Below are positions 9,278 through 18,213 of a stretch of DNA of 18,213 nucleotides, in pieces (position 1 is the first letter of the stretch; each line of letters opens with the position of its first letter). The position numbers and the translations under genes are program-made. This DNA is from Antrodiella citrinella (taxonomy: Eukaryota > Basidiomycota > Agaricomycetes > Polyporales > Steccherinaceae), in the NCBI GenBank assembly GCA_004802725.1, contig SGPM01000448.1:1-18213 (forward strand), written 5' to 3'. The notes beneath the pieces were generated by a model. The model saw only the letters and a program-made list of their open reading frames with translations. It had not been told where the DNA came from and searched no databases.

Positions 9278-10885
9278 ATGCCGACGACTTCCAGCTCCTG
9301 CGTATACGATTGCATCGTTGTCGGCTCCGGAAACGCAGGGAGTTGCGCTGCTCTATCCGCCAAAGACTCAGGCTGCGCTCGTGTTCTCATCGTGGACAAG
9401 TGTTCACCCGACTGGGTTGGAGGCAATGGCTACTTCACAGCTGGAGCCCATCGTACTGTGCATGACGGCCTACACGATCTCCTACCTATCGTGTGCAATG
9501 TCGAAGCAGGATCGAACCTGGCTTCCAAGATCGACATGGATCCGTACACTGCAGCAGACTTCACCAACGACATCCTTCGTCTCGGCGATGGAAGATCTGA
9601 CCCTGCGCTTGTACGGACGGTGGTAGAGAATTCAAGGGAGACTATTCAATGGTTGCATGACCGTGTCAATATGTCTTTCACGTTCTCGTTCAATCGTCAA
9701 GCATATCTGGTGGACGGGAGACAGAAGTTTTGGGGCGGGATGGTGCTGAGCACAGAGGAAGGTGGCAAGGGAGTCATAGCTGCGCATCAAGCTGCGCTGA
9801 AAGAGGCAGGCATCGAAGTCTGGTTCGATACACCAGTGACCGAGTTGATCACGGAAGAAGGTGCGGTCGTGGGTGTACGGGTTCGGAGGCAAGGGGAGAT
9901 ATTACAGCTCAGGGCTCCAGCTGTCATATTGGCTTCCGGAGGGTACGAGGCCAGCCGTGCACTTCGAGGAAAATATCTCGGTTCTGAATGGGAACAGGCC
10001 AAGGTTCGTCATGGCTCTCCGTTCCTCGATGTGCATGCTCAACCACCTTAGGTCCGAGGCACACCCCATAATACTGGAGACGGGATGACTCTTGCTCAAG
10101 CCGTCGGTGCAAGGCTTACGGGCGACTTCACCGGATGTCACTCTACCTGTTGGGACTTTGATGCACCAGACGACACGGGCGATCGACAGCTTTCTAACCA
10201 ATACACGAAATCGGGATACACCCTAGGCATCATGATAAATGCTGACGGTATGCGCTTCGTCGATGAAGGCGAGGACTTCAGGAATTACACGTACGCCAAG
10301 TTTGGTAAAGAGGTTCTGAAGCAACCAGGTGGCTTCGCGTGGCAAGTGTGGGACTCTCGCACGACGCCGTGGTTGAGGAAAGAGGAGTATAGTGACGATG
10401 TGGTCCGAAAGGTATGGGCAGACAGTGTAGAAGAACTTGCGGAGAAACTCGCAGCGGATGGATTGTGGAACACGACACAATTCCTCAACACAATGAAATC
10501 CTACAACGATGCTGTGGCTGCCTTCTCACAAGAGTCTGCTTCTACGAAGTGGGACCCTGCGGTCAAGGATGGTCTCTCGACGCAGTCGTCTGCCAAGCAG
10601 CTCCTTTTGCCCAAGTCGAATTGGGCCCTCCCGATCTCGTCACCCCCCTTCCTAGCCGTCAAGATCACATGCGGTATCACATTCACATTCGGTGGGCTTG
10701 CCATCGATCCCGAGACGGCTGGTGTCCTTTTAGACAAAACGGGCAAATCTATTCCAGGTCTGTTTTGTACAGGAGAGCTGGTGGGTGGGTTGTTCTACGG
10801 AAACTATCCCGGTGGGAGTGGGTTGACGGCGGGCGCAGTGTTTGGGAGGAAGGCTGGTATAGAGGCAGGCAAAGTTGGCCAGTAG
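9278..10885 (+). CDS. FAD-dependent oxidoreductase, tricarballylate dehydrogenase (TcuA)-like
   Basis: Soluble flavoprotein of the fumarate reductase/succinate dehydrogenase FAD-binding-2 family, 519 aa. Exons are 9278-10003 and 10052-10885; the 48-bp intron joins ..EWEQAK to VRGTPHNTGDG. The N-terminal dinucleotide-binding fold shows VVGSGNAG (14-21) and VLIVDK, followed by GGNGYFTAGAHR. The C-terminal FAD-contacting segment contains GLFCTGELVGGLFYGNYPGG. Where fumarate reductases carry HHTMGG, this protein has TFTFGG, which resembles TcuA-type enzymes rather than fumarate reductase. The substrate is probably a small organic acid, but this is inference. No signal peptide or membrane segment is visible. 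It has one intron in 1.6 kb, while most neighbours have one about every 100-200 bp. It converges on the GH92 gene. Confidence 0.93.
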
Positions 10886-11063
10886 GCTTACAGTGTGTAG
10901 CTAGAATGTTACGCCCCTGGAGGTTCAATGCATCATACTGTACACCAACAGATGTTACAGATCTACTGCTGACAATGCGTTTCGGTGTAAATTGGAACTA
11001 TATAGGGCACTCGCACAGAAAGAAAACAAGTATCATCTTCCTAGGCTACTCAATATCTCGAGC

Positions 11064-14000
11064 TCAATCAAACCCACCAGTGGACAAGGATGCCGGCAGG
11101 GCATCTGCACCGTTTCCGCAGCTCACATTGATGTCGTTCGTGAGCTCTAGCTCGATAGTCGAACCTTTCTGGAATGCGGACCATTCAAGGAAGCAGTTGG
11201 ACTTCCACGGCTGACCATCAATCTTGATACTCTGCGATACGAAGTTGCGCTATGAGCATTGAGATCGTGAAGGTGAATGGAGGTACATACCTTGACGAAG
11301 ATGTTACCGCTAGTTCCGTTGTTTGGATTTCCAAGGAAGTTGTTCGATTTGATTGTGGTGGTGGTGCCTAGAACGGGATTGGTGAACGAGATCTCAGGGA
11401 AGTAAGGCGACCCAACGAGGAATTGAGAGGTGGCAGGAAGCGGATATAAGCCAGCGAGATAGAACGCAACATAGCTTCCCATGGCACCTGTAAGAGAGCT
11501 AATGAGTCGCGCTGCCCCAAGAGTTTGAAAAGGGCATTAGCGTCGTACCGGAGTCTGGAAGAGGTACGAATGTCAGACAAAAGCTTTTATGTAAAAAAAG
11601 ACGACTTACCATCATTTCCAGGTAGGCCATTAATTGATGTGTTATAGAATTCTGCAATGACTTGTCGAGATCTCTGTATGCTCAGACCCGGGCGATTAGC
11701 ATAGTGGTACATGTATGGGATCTGCTGAGAGGGCTCGTCGGTGGAATCGAAGAAGTCCTAAGATCTCGAGGTTAAGATCGCTTGGCGGAATAGTGTGACA
11801 ATTCACGTACGTCGTCCATAATGAAGTTTAGTCTGTCAATGAACTTCTGGGCACCTCCTTGAAGTTTAATAAGCGCCGCAGTGTCGTGGGGCACATACTG
11901 ATCGAGAAAACGTCAAAGAGTGTCGACAGGAAACGTTGAACAAGACCTTACTTGAGAGTACTAGTGCATGGACACCGTCGTAAGTCAGGCAGCCTGGGAT
12001 GAAGATAAAAGGGCACGTACGACGTAAGGAGAACTTTCATAGAATCCATCTGTCCTTGTTGGATCCAAGAAGCAAGTGGCCTGTAAGGGATCGTGCACGC
12101 TGCAATGTCTGGGGTCGGTGAAGTTGAAGGTTCCGTTCAGGAAGCGAGGCTGCACGAGTAATTTTCGTGAGGATCTGGAATTCGATCTGAGTCAGAAGGA
12201 GTCACGTACTTGCATGAAGCCAGCGATGTCTGGACGTCCGGGTGCTGTTACGTTCGGATTCCAAACATTATGGAAATTGCCTGCTGATTTAACCAACTAC
12301 AAGCGAATGTCCTTAATCAGGAGACATCCAAGACTATGACAGAAGACACGTACCTTAACAGCGTCATCTGTCTGATTAAGGATTTTGGCTACTTGTGAGA
12401 TGGCGAAGTCACCGAACGCGTGCTCCAGCGTGCGGGAGACTTGCTTGGTGTTCGTGCCGGCGGGGTCCCATACATCCGATGGAATGTAGCCTGATGGTCG
12501 AGAATACATATCAGTTCACGAAGAAATACAATTTGTGCTCACATACCAATCTGGTTCAAGATGTTTGCCTGCCGTCCACCCAAGTCGAAATTGGGAGGTT
12601 GTACGAACGCATCGGTTTTGAGGGCAGTGTACAGTGCGTCTGCAGAGACGTTTAAACTTGCCGCATGTTCATGAAACCTAAAAAACGTCAGATAACGACA
12701 AAGTGATAGCAAATTGCCACGTACTTTATGAAGAATTCGCCGAGGATGGGATCAGCATCTGAAGGTGATGTTCAGTACGACGATAGCTCGAACTGAGACC
12801 GTAGACAAAACTCACTACTACCGCCTTGAATGTAGTGCCGGAGAGTGGCACCACGGCACTCAGGAAGCCAACCTTCATGCTGCTGAATGTTGATCATACC
12901 GCGGACGATACGAGCAAAGTTCGCGGGATCATGGAGAGAGAATAGCGGATACAACGTGCGATACGTATCCCACTGGCAAAGTCGCATCAGAGTTGCGCTG
13001 TGACAGACACACCAAGAGACGTACGTTGCAGTACAAGGAATCGTAGTATGGTTCAGTGGAGTTCCAATTTGGGTTCTCGCCAGTGTCTGTGTGCAATCAG
13101 CCTTGCTCTCTTCATCGCGTTTGTGAGAACACTTACAATCAGCGGGGGAGATATGGGTACGATACAAGGAGCTATAGAAGAGCTCTGTGACATTTGGTTC
13201 AACATTGTTCGTCTTGACCTGGATGCGAGACAAGATGTCATTCCAAGCCTCTCGCGAGGTCTGAGATACGCCATCGAAGTCAAAGTCGGGGATCTCCTCT
13301 TCGGCGTTGGCGCATGCCTGGTCAATAGAAATGAAGGAGACGCCAGCACGGGCATAAATCGCAGTTGGGCCCTTCGGGTTGGGGGCAAAGGTTAACAGCG
13401 CTCCAAGTTGAGATCCGAAACCTGATGTGACGCATGAGCCTCGTTTTGCCATGACAAAGAATGTGCTTACTCAGATACAATTGTTGGATGTTGACCATGT
13501 CTTGGACAGGGGAGTCACCAAGCCACATGCCGTGTTCCGTTGGAGCTCCCTAAAGATCGATAGGTTTGGCAAGAGAAGTACATTGAATATGAAACACGTA
13601 CGAGATCGTAGCCATCGCCTTGGAAATCGATACAGGTGAATGCCTCGTATCGACCAGGTCCAAATGATGCCTGAAATTGAGCACTACCTAGTAAGCCAAA
13701 GACGATCAGTCAAAGTGATCGGGCACATGCAGTCGCGCGATAATCACCCGTAACGCGTCCAGTTGTGGCGTTGATGATGCCAACCGGGTTTGTTGCACTC
13801 TCAGAACCATCGTTGGTGATATCGACCACAATTCGAGGCTGGACACTGCTCTCAGGGAACGTGTATCTGTGCAAAGCAGTCCTGCGAGTAGCTGTCAATT
13901 CCACCCGAACACCACTCGACTAAGTATTGAAGATCAGTCCGTGTTCAGCCTTCTGATTGAAAATTGGACGAACCAAGTTGGTAGAGAAGTAGCCAGGAGA

Positions 14001-14798
14001 GGCGAAGTCATCCGGTGATCCTACAGGGTGTACTTAGTGCAGGGTCTAATAAAAGGACATTTGCACTCACCACTTGACAGGAGCTTACGGGGAATGTTTC
14101 TGCTCTGCAGGGAGGTTTGACAATCTTCAAATCTGCTCAGGTTCGTGCATGACGCGAATGGGAAAAGCTTGAAGTTGGACAAAGGTATAGCCTGATCCCA
14201 GCATACTCAGGAAATCTGCATATGCACGAATAAAGGAATAACACGTACGCCACCGGTACCTAGATCATCAGAGTAGGTTAATGAGTTCCTACCTACGTTG
14301 TGAACATGCTCACCGTCGTCATGCAACTGAGAGAAGCCGGTTACGTTGAACTGCGGGTCAGCATCATACCCTGCGTGCTGAGCAACTATAGAGATCAGAG
14401 AGCGCCATGACGAGAGTGAACACGACGGCGTACGTTTCCCGGAGAATTTGTGTCCATGCCTGGTTTGGCCATCCCGTGAGGGAGTGTCGGACCTATCATC
14501 TATGTCAGTCACCTGCAATACACTGCACAGCGTCATGTAGAAACAGACCTGGGTATACATGTCCGCCATTCGTCACACCAATGAATAGGTTGACGAGACT
14601 TGCAGGATCCTTGATCACAGGAGAAGAAGCTGCAGGAGTGGCTGATGGCGCAACTGAGGAGAGAGCAGCAGAAAGCGTAGAACTCAGAATTGGGGCAGAA
14701 CTCGCGTCGGCACGAATCTCGTGCGATCGTACAGCAGAGACAAGGGCGCAGATGGAGAGCAAATAACACCACGAAGCGTTCTGTGAAGTCCTCATCAT
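11064..14798 (-). CDS. Secreted GH92 family alpha-mannosidase
   Basis: Exo-acting alpha-mannosidase (GH92, mostly alpha-1,2, Ca-dependent) that trims mannose from glycans; 841 aa. Minus-strand exons: 14798-14549, 14492-14434, 14377-14314, 14259-14249, 14191-14071, 14020-13974, 13919-13748, 13687-13602, 13549-13471, 13421-13137, 13086-13025, 12972-12816, 12758-12725, 12677-12547, 12490-12354, 12296-12210, 12149-12021, 11960-11952, 11897-11811, 11757-11610, 11554-11549, 11487-11291, 11231-11064. A hydrophobic signal peptide (about 1-25) is followed by a Ser/Ala-rich linker to about residue 65. Family motifs: GGHVYPG (78-84), LPHGMAKPGMDT, FSQLHDDGTGG (to 128), ASPGYFSTNL, WDTYRTLYPL (413-422), WLPECRG with E450 (candidate acid), YVPHD, and GNDDSGAM with D718/D719 (candidate base). 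Two adjacent ATGs (14798, 14795) are possible starts. All 23 exons join in phase. Confidence 0.95.
11549..11554 (-). other. 6-nt microexon in the GH92 catalytic motif
   Basis: On the minus strand ACTCCG is flanked by CTTCCAG and GTACGA. It completes Asp719, supplies Ser720 and starts Gly721, so that GND|DS|GAM reads as the family-defining GNDDSGAM. The flanking introns are 55 bp (11609-11555) and 61 bp (11548-11488), both normal for this gene. No longer exon in this interval restores the motif. Confidence 0.93.
11952..11960 (-). other. 9-nt microexon (YSQ) in the GH92 gene
   Basis: TACTCTCAA, between GCACTAG and GTAAGG, encodes Tyr-Ser-Gln and joins ESSPYV to YVPHDTAAL, giving the expected YxYSQYVPHD stretch of GH92. 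The flanking introns are 60 bp and 54 bp, and both are phase 0. Confidence 0.92.
14249..14259 (-). other. 11-nt microexon (GTGG) in the GH92 gene
   Basis: GTACCGGTGGC, between GATCTAG and GTACGT, completes Gly125 and adds Thr-Gly-Gly, restoring HDDGTGGA across three exons. The flanking introns are 54 bp and 57 bp. Confidence 0.92.
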
Positions 14799-15591
14799 GA
14801 GACGAGTGCACCCTGGGCAAAGAGTTGTAAACTCACCTCGATCTCAAGTGAGCTCTTAAATGCCCCACACGGTATTCAGACTATGGGCAGTAGCAGCAAC
14901 CGATGAGGTCGAGATTCCAAGACCGGTCGGACACTGTACGAAGTTCTTCTTGCTTCGCGTACAGAGCGCGAAGAAACCCCAAAATACGCGACATTTCAGT
15001 CCACCTGACTGCATTTTTTGGAGTCTGCAGGTACCAGGATGTTCATGAGACTTGGTCAGGATACGGACAACGGGGACATGTGAGCGAGCACCATGCAGAC
15101 CTTTACAATAACATCTTCCGCTGATGATGTCGTGGCGGCCCGTTATGCAGCCTGACTCGCATAGAATGATTCACATTGCGAGTATTGTTTGCATCGTGCA
15201 GGCCTAGCAATCATGGACCGTCTGATGGTCGATTCATAGTAGGACTTGAGCGGCCAGCAGTGCGGGGAAAATACTAGCTACCATAACGTCGAGCGCCCCA
15301 TCCCCACAGCACGTGGCGCAAGTCTTCTCGCATCGAGATGCCACAGAGCTGTTCGGCTCCGGTGCAGCCATCCTGGTCAGAAGTTAGAACGAGCATTTTT
15401 GTTAGCTCAAAATCAACTCAAAATGACCTCTAAAATGACCCTGCCGAGCTACATCGTAGGTTATTCCGTTGGTTTGGCTTGCGCTTGGCGGAGGTGCCTT
15501 GGAAGGATCATAAAACTACAATATTTGTCATGCTGTGGTGTGTGCGGTGTTCAGAAAATGTATGTGGGATGCAATGTTCAACGTTCAACGA
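14799..15591. other. Gene-free gap between GH92 and E1 alpha
   Basis: 793 bp between two minus-strand genes: the 3' flank of E1 alpha at the right end and the GH92 promoter at the left. Long plus-strand frames entering this region from E1 alpha are antisense shadows without motifs. Only tiny repeats were seen: AAAATGACC twice at 15420-15428 and 15432-15440, and GTTCAAC in tandem near 15575-15588. No RNA gene was recognised. Confidence 0.5.
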
Positions 15592-17438
15592 TCAAGAGCT
15601 CTTCTCGTCCAAGAACGCCTGACCTTCGCCTTTGTGTTTCTTCAGCTCAGACCTCCAAGGCTCCCAATCCTTCCCATACTTCTTTAGCAACGCCTTCAGC
15701 TCTTCCCTTTGCTCTTTCTGTCAGATACAAGGTATATCAACATCTCACATCTCACAAGCGCACTTATCCGAAGACTCACGATATTCCACGGCATATCCCC
15801 CTCATACACACCCTCGAACATCTCCTCGACGGGGTGTCTCTGCATCGTCTCATGCTTCTTGAATGCCGCCATCACGTTCTTCTTCAACCTATCCTTCAAC
15901 TCCTCCTCCTCCTTGTCATCCCACCACTTCCGCTGCTCCAAGAACTTACGGAAGCGCGCGATGGGGTTGTCGATACGTTTGCGGTCTTCGACTTCTTGAC
16001 GCGGTCGGTACGCGAAGGAGTCGTCTGAGGTCGAATGGTGGCCAACCCTGTTGAAATCGCACCCCGTCAATGAGATGCATCTTCGGAGAGGCGAGGAGAA
16101 AGATCGTACCGATAGGTCATAGCTTCAACCAGCACGCCCCGTCCCTGCTCAACACACCTCCGCCTCGCCTCTCTCACACCACTCAACACCGCCAACACAT
16201 CATTCCCATCCACGCGCAGCGTATCAATCCCATACCCCGGCCCTCTCGCTGCAATCCCATCACCATGATACTGCTCCGCCGCCGGCGTCGAGATCGCGAA
16301 CCCATTGTTCCGCGCAAGGAACAGAGTGGGCGAGGGGATCGTCGACGCTAGGAGCATCCCCGCGTGGAAGTCACCTTCTGAGGCGGCGCCTTCGCCGAAG
16401 TAGACTGCCGCGCAGTTCTTGCCGCGACGTAAGGGGTCGCGCTTGACGGCGTAGCCTACGCCTGCTGCTTGCGGGATCTGCGTTGCGAGGGGTGAGGAGA
16501 TGGTGTGAAAGTGGTGTTTCTTGGAGCTGAAATGCTACGAAGAACCGTATCTGAGTACAATAGAATGGGAAGGGTGTAGTGGACAGACATACGACTGGCA
16601 TTTGCTTTCCCTTCGTACTCGTGTCTTCATGGTTGCCAAAACACTGTGCCATGACATTGTCGAGGCCGTATCCGCGCCATAGGAGGGCACCCATCTCTCG
16701 GTATTGACCTAGGATCACATTGAGATCATGCACTGATTTTCAGCATAGTGGACTCAAACCTAGAATCCTAATTACTTTGGTTCATCAGCTTGTACACAGA
16801 TGTGTTCCTCGAAGTGTACTTACTCGTCGTCGTCTGCCAGAGCCGCGGCGGAGCCAATGACAGTCGCCTCTTCCCCATGCTACATATGTGTTACAATCAC
16901 AATGCCAGTGATAGAGGTCTAAGTCACGCACAGCAGTCATCTGCAATTATAGTCAGGCAAAAGAGGCGAACAGGACAATGAATCTACTTACATAGAAAGA
17001 GATCTTTCCCTGGCGTTGAACGTTATTCAGGAGATTGTCTACGACGGGAATCTGCACCATGTTTTCATACCTAGAAGAAAGCAACGCGTCAACGTGTCGC
17101 GCTAAAGCAGATACAGGACCACTCACATTCTCCTCGCAAATGCCTCGTCCAGCTGGACACACGTCTCGGATCATACGTCCTATGTCCCAGAGCACCGAAA
17201 CACGTACCTCAGGAAGCGCAGCGCCCTCCAACAGCTCCCCGACGCCATCCAAAACTCTATACGTTGGTATTTGAGTTCCGTCCGGCATGACCGAGTTTAT
17301 GAACTGCATCCTCGGCGTAATAGGCGACTGCGACGTCGGGAGGTGGCCATAGGACTCAGCGTTCAGCTGAGCGGTGGGCCTGACATAGGACCTGCACTGT
17401 CTGCGGACGTTGGAGCGCAAGAGGGCAGAACGCAACAT
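15592..17438 (-). CDS. BCKDHA: Branched-chain 2-oxoacid dehydrogenase E1 alpha subunit, mitochondrial
   Basis: Thiamine-diphosphate-dependent decarboxylase subunit of the mitochondrial BCKDH complex, which oxidises the 2-oxoacids of Leu, Ile and Val; it works as alpha2beta2 with E1 beta. 447 aa, almost the length of the animal protein. Minus-strand exons: 17438-17208, 17152-17127, 17070-16992, 16940-16932, 16879-16824, 16767-16760, 16708-16593, 16534-16110, 16047-15780, 15717-15592. The N-terminus [18 protein letters not shown] is Arg-rich without acids, like a mitochondrial presequence. Family motifs: [31 protein letters not shown], the ThDP motif GEGAASEGD (222-230) to NN (251-252), [12 protein letters not shown], and the phosphorylation loop HHSTSDDS (320-327), whose first Ser matches the kinase-regulated site of the mammalian enzyme. 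Control by a BCKDH kinase is therefore plausible. 17438 is the first ATG of the frame. Confidence 0.97.
16760..16767 (-). other. 8-nt microexon in E1 alpha
   Basis: GATTCTAG, between GTAATTAG and GTTTGA, completes GAG and adds ATT CTA G, giving [13 protein letters not shown]. Without it no donor/acceptor pair between 16824 and 16708 restores the frame, because all two-exon joins tested give a stop or the wrong phase. The flanking introns are 56 bp and 51 bp. Confidence 0.9.
16932..16940 (-). other. 9-nt microexon (MTA) in E1 alpha
   Basis: ATGACTGCT, between TTGCAG and GTGCGT, encodes Met-Thr-Ala and completes the conserved ISFYMTAHGEEAT segment. The flanking introns are 51 bp (16991-16941) and 52 bp (16931-16880). 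Confidence 0.92.
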
Positions 17439-17661
17439 GATGGTGGACGAAGAAGAAGGAAAGCGGACGCTCAAGTAGGCAGCCGGGCTCGCATTTATGG
17501 GCGTCTCGTGCGTACGTACTAATCCAGAGACGCTGGTTTGCCTGCAGTGTTTCTGAGACGCGCACGCCTTGCTCCCTTCCTGGACACACTCCTACTCGCC
17601 TCTCCACCTTCCACCGGCCGCCAGCGTCGTCGACGACGGATTCAGTGCTCCGACAGACAGC
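17439..17661. promoter_or_regulatory. Divergent intergenic region E1 alpha / Cet1-like
   Basis: 223 bp between two outward-facing start codons; it must hold both promoters and 5' leaders. No clear TATA element was seen, which fits two housekeeping genes. Confidence 0.4.
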
Positions 17662-18213
17662 ATGTCCTCTGACTCTGAACTCGACAGCCACCGACCCCCG
17701 AAGAGGGCTCGACGCTCGTCCTCGCCTCAGCCCGCACACAAACCCAACCCGACCAACGGCCACGCGCACGCCGCACAGGGTCAAGGCGGGGGTCCGCCGG
17801 AGTCGGGCTCCTCGACGTCCCCCTCGCCAGCTCTGCGTCCTCTGAGCTTGTCGATTCTCGGCGTTGAGCCTCTGGACGAGTTCATACGCGAAATCGCCGA
17901 CTTCATACACCATATGATCCATATTCGACCCGACCTGCAGGGGCACGTCGAGGTCGAGGCGAAAGTGGGCGTGTTGAAGGACAAACAGACGAATCAGCGG
18001 CTGCAGCTGCCTGTGCTAGTGGAGACCAGTACGTCCCCGCAGAGAACGCCACCATTTGACACGGCTGACATTGGTGTCCCCTTCTCCCCTCGGCGTGCGT
18101 GCGTGCGTTTGTTTATCAGTCCTGACACCGAACTCGGTCGATTCGCGGTTCGAATCGAACATGACGCCGGTAAGCCCTCCCCGTCCGTCCTCCCTCCACA
18201 CTCTCAAACGGCG
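17662..18213 (+). CDS. CET1: mRNA 5'-triphosphatase, Cet1-type capping enzyme beta subunit (partial, 3' end beyond window)
   Basis: Removes the gamma-phosphate of nascent mRNA, the first step of capping, in the nucleus. Exon 1 is 17662-18028, then a 91-bp intron 18029-18119 (GTACGT..ATCAG), exon 2 18120-18169, then a GTAAGC donor running off the window. 139 residues are visible. The Ser/Pro/Gly-rich tail contains a basic PPKRARR (12-18), a likely nuclear localisation signal. The triphosphatase tunnel domain begins near 70: GHVEVEAKVG carries E97/E99 and K101, the ExExK metal-binding motif of the family, followed by LPVLVETI and SRFESNMTP across the first intron. Fungal Cet1-type enzymes are metal-dependent tunnel enzymes unrelated to the animal Cys-phosphatase. 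The intron holds a (CGTG)n run near 18093-18108. Confidence 0.9.
   Translation, partial: MSSDSELDSHRPPKRARRSSSPQPAHKPNPTNGHAHAAQGQGGGPPESGSSTSPSPALRPLSLSILGVEPLDEFIREIADFIHHMIHIRPDLQGHVEVEAKVGVLKDKQTNQRLQLPVLVETSTSPQRTPPFDTADIGVPFSPRRACVRLFISPDTELGRFAVRIEHDAGKPSPSVLPPHSQTA

Noticed and set aside
10414..11214. Plus-strand open frame of about 266 codons in another frame of the flavoprotein
   Set aside because: Overlaps the conserved C-terminal FAD segment in a shifted frame and has no motif.
13919..13974. Apparent nonsense TAG in GH92 after a readable stretch ending LIFNT
   Set aside because: The stretch is a 54-bp phase-0 intron (GTTCGT..CTTAG). Splicing joins FSTNL to SSGVRVELTATRR, the expected family sequence, so the gene is not broken.
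14819..14842. Possible 5' UTR intron before the GH92 start (GTGAGT..CCCAG on the minus strand)
   Set aside because: About 24 nt is too short for a spliceosomal intron; all others here are at least 47 bp.
15246..16028. Plus-strand open frame of about 260 codons at the 3' end of E1 alpha
   Set aside because: It begins at a non-ATG codon, is antisense to well-supported E1 alpha exons 9-10, has no motif, and its Leu/Pro-rich tail mirrors Lys/Glu-rich codons on the other strand.

Overview
The window reads as a stretch of an Agaricomycete-type basidiomycete nuclear genome. The genes are compact and most are broken by dense, very short introns (about 47-65 bp, mostly GT..AG with GTACGT/GTAAGT/GTGAGT donors). 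The protein families are typically fungal. No tRNA, rRNA, CRISPR array, insertion sequence or other mobile element was recognised. All gene models were spliced by hand from donor/acceptor sites, reading-frame phase and recognised protein motifs. Every junction is frame-consistent, but none has transcript support.

Layout from left to right: (1) 1-701, no recognised gene, probable promoter/5' region. (2) 702-7403 (+), a full-length ABCC/MRP-type ABC transporter, 37 exons, 1564 aa. (3) 7617-8949 (-), a GT15 (Kre2/Mnt1-type) alpha-1,2-mannosyltransferase, 4 exons, 389 aa. (4) 9278-10885 (+), a TcuA-like FAD-dependent oxidoreductase, 2 exons, 519 aa. (5) 11064-14798 (-), a secreted GH92 alpha-mannosidase, 23 exons, 841 aa. 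(6) 15592-17438 (-), mitochondrial branched-chain 2-oxoacid dehydrogenase E1 alpha, 10 exons, 447 aa. (7) 17662-18213 (+), the 5' part of a Cet1-type mRNA 5'-triphosphatase, cut by the window edge. Genes 2/3 and 4/5 are convergent, 3/4 and 6/7 are divergent, and 5 lies downstream of 6 on the same strand.

The genes do not form an obvious pathway. Membrane export, Golgi mannosylation, extracellular mannose trimming, mitochondrial branched-chain amino-acid catabolism and mRNA capping are all represented. The two mannose-related enzymes (GT15 and GH92) flank the flavoprotein, which is most economically read as chance proximity.

The most notable signal is in gene architecture. Six microexons of 6-13 nt lie in three genes, several of them in or next to catalytic or signature motifs. 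The ABC transporter also carries two probable GC-AG introns. The flavoprotein has only one intron among mostly intron-dense neighbours and resembles bacterial tricarballylate dehydrogenases, so it is a candidate for old horizontal transfer. I found no convincing new biological system in this window.
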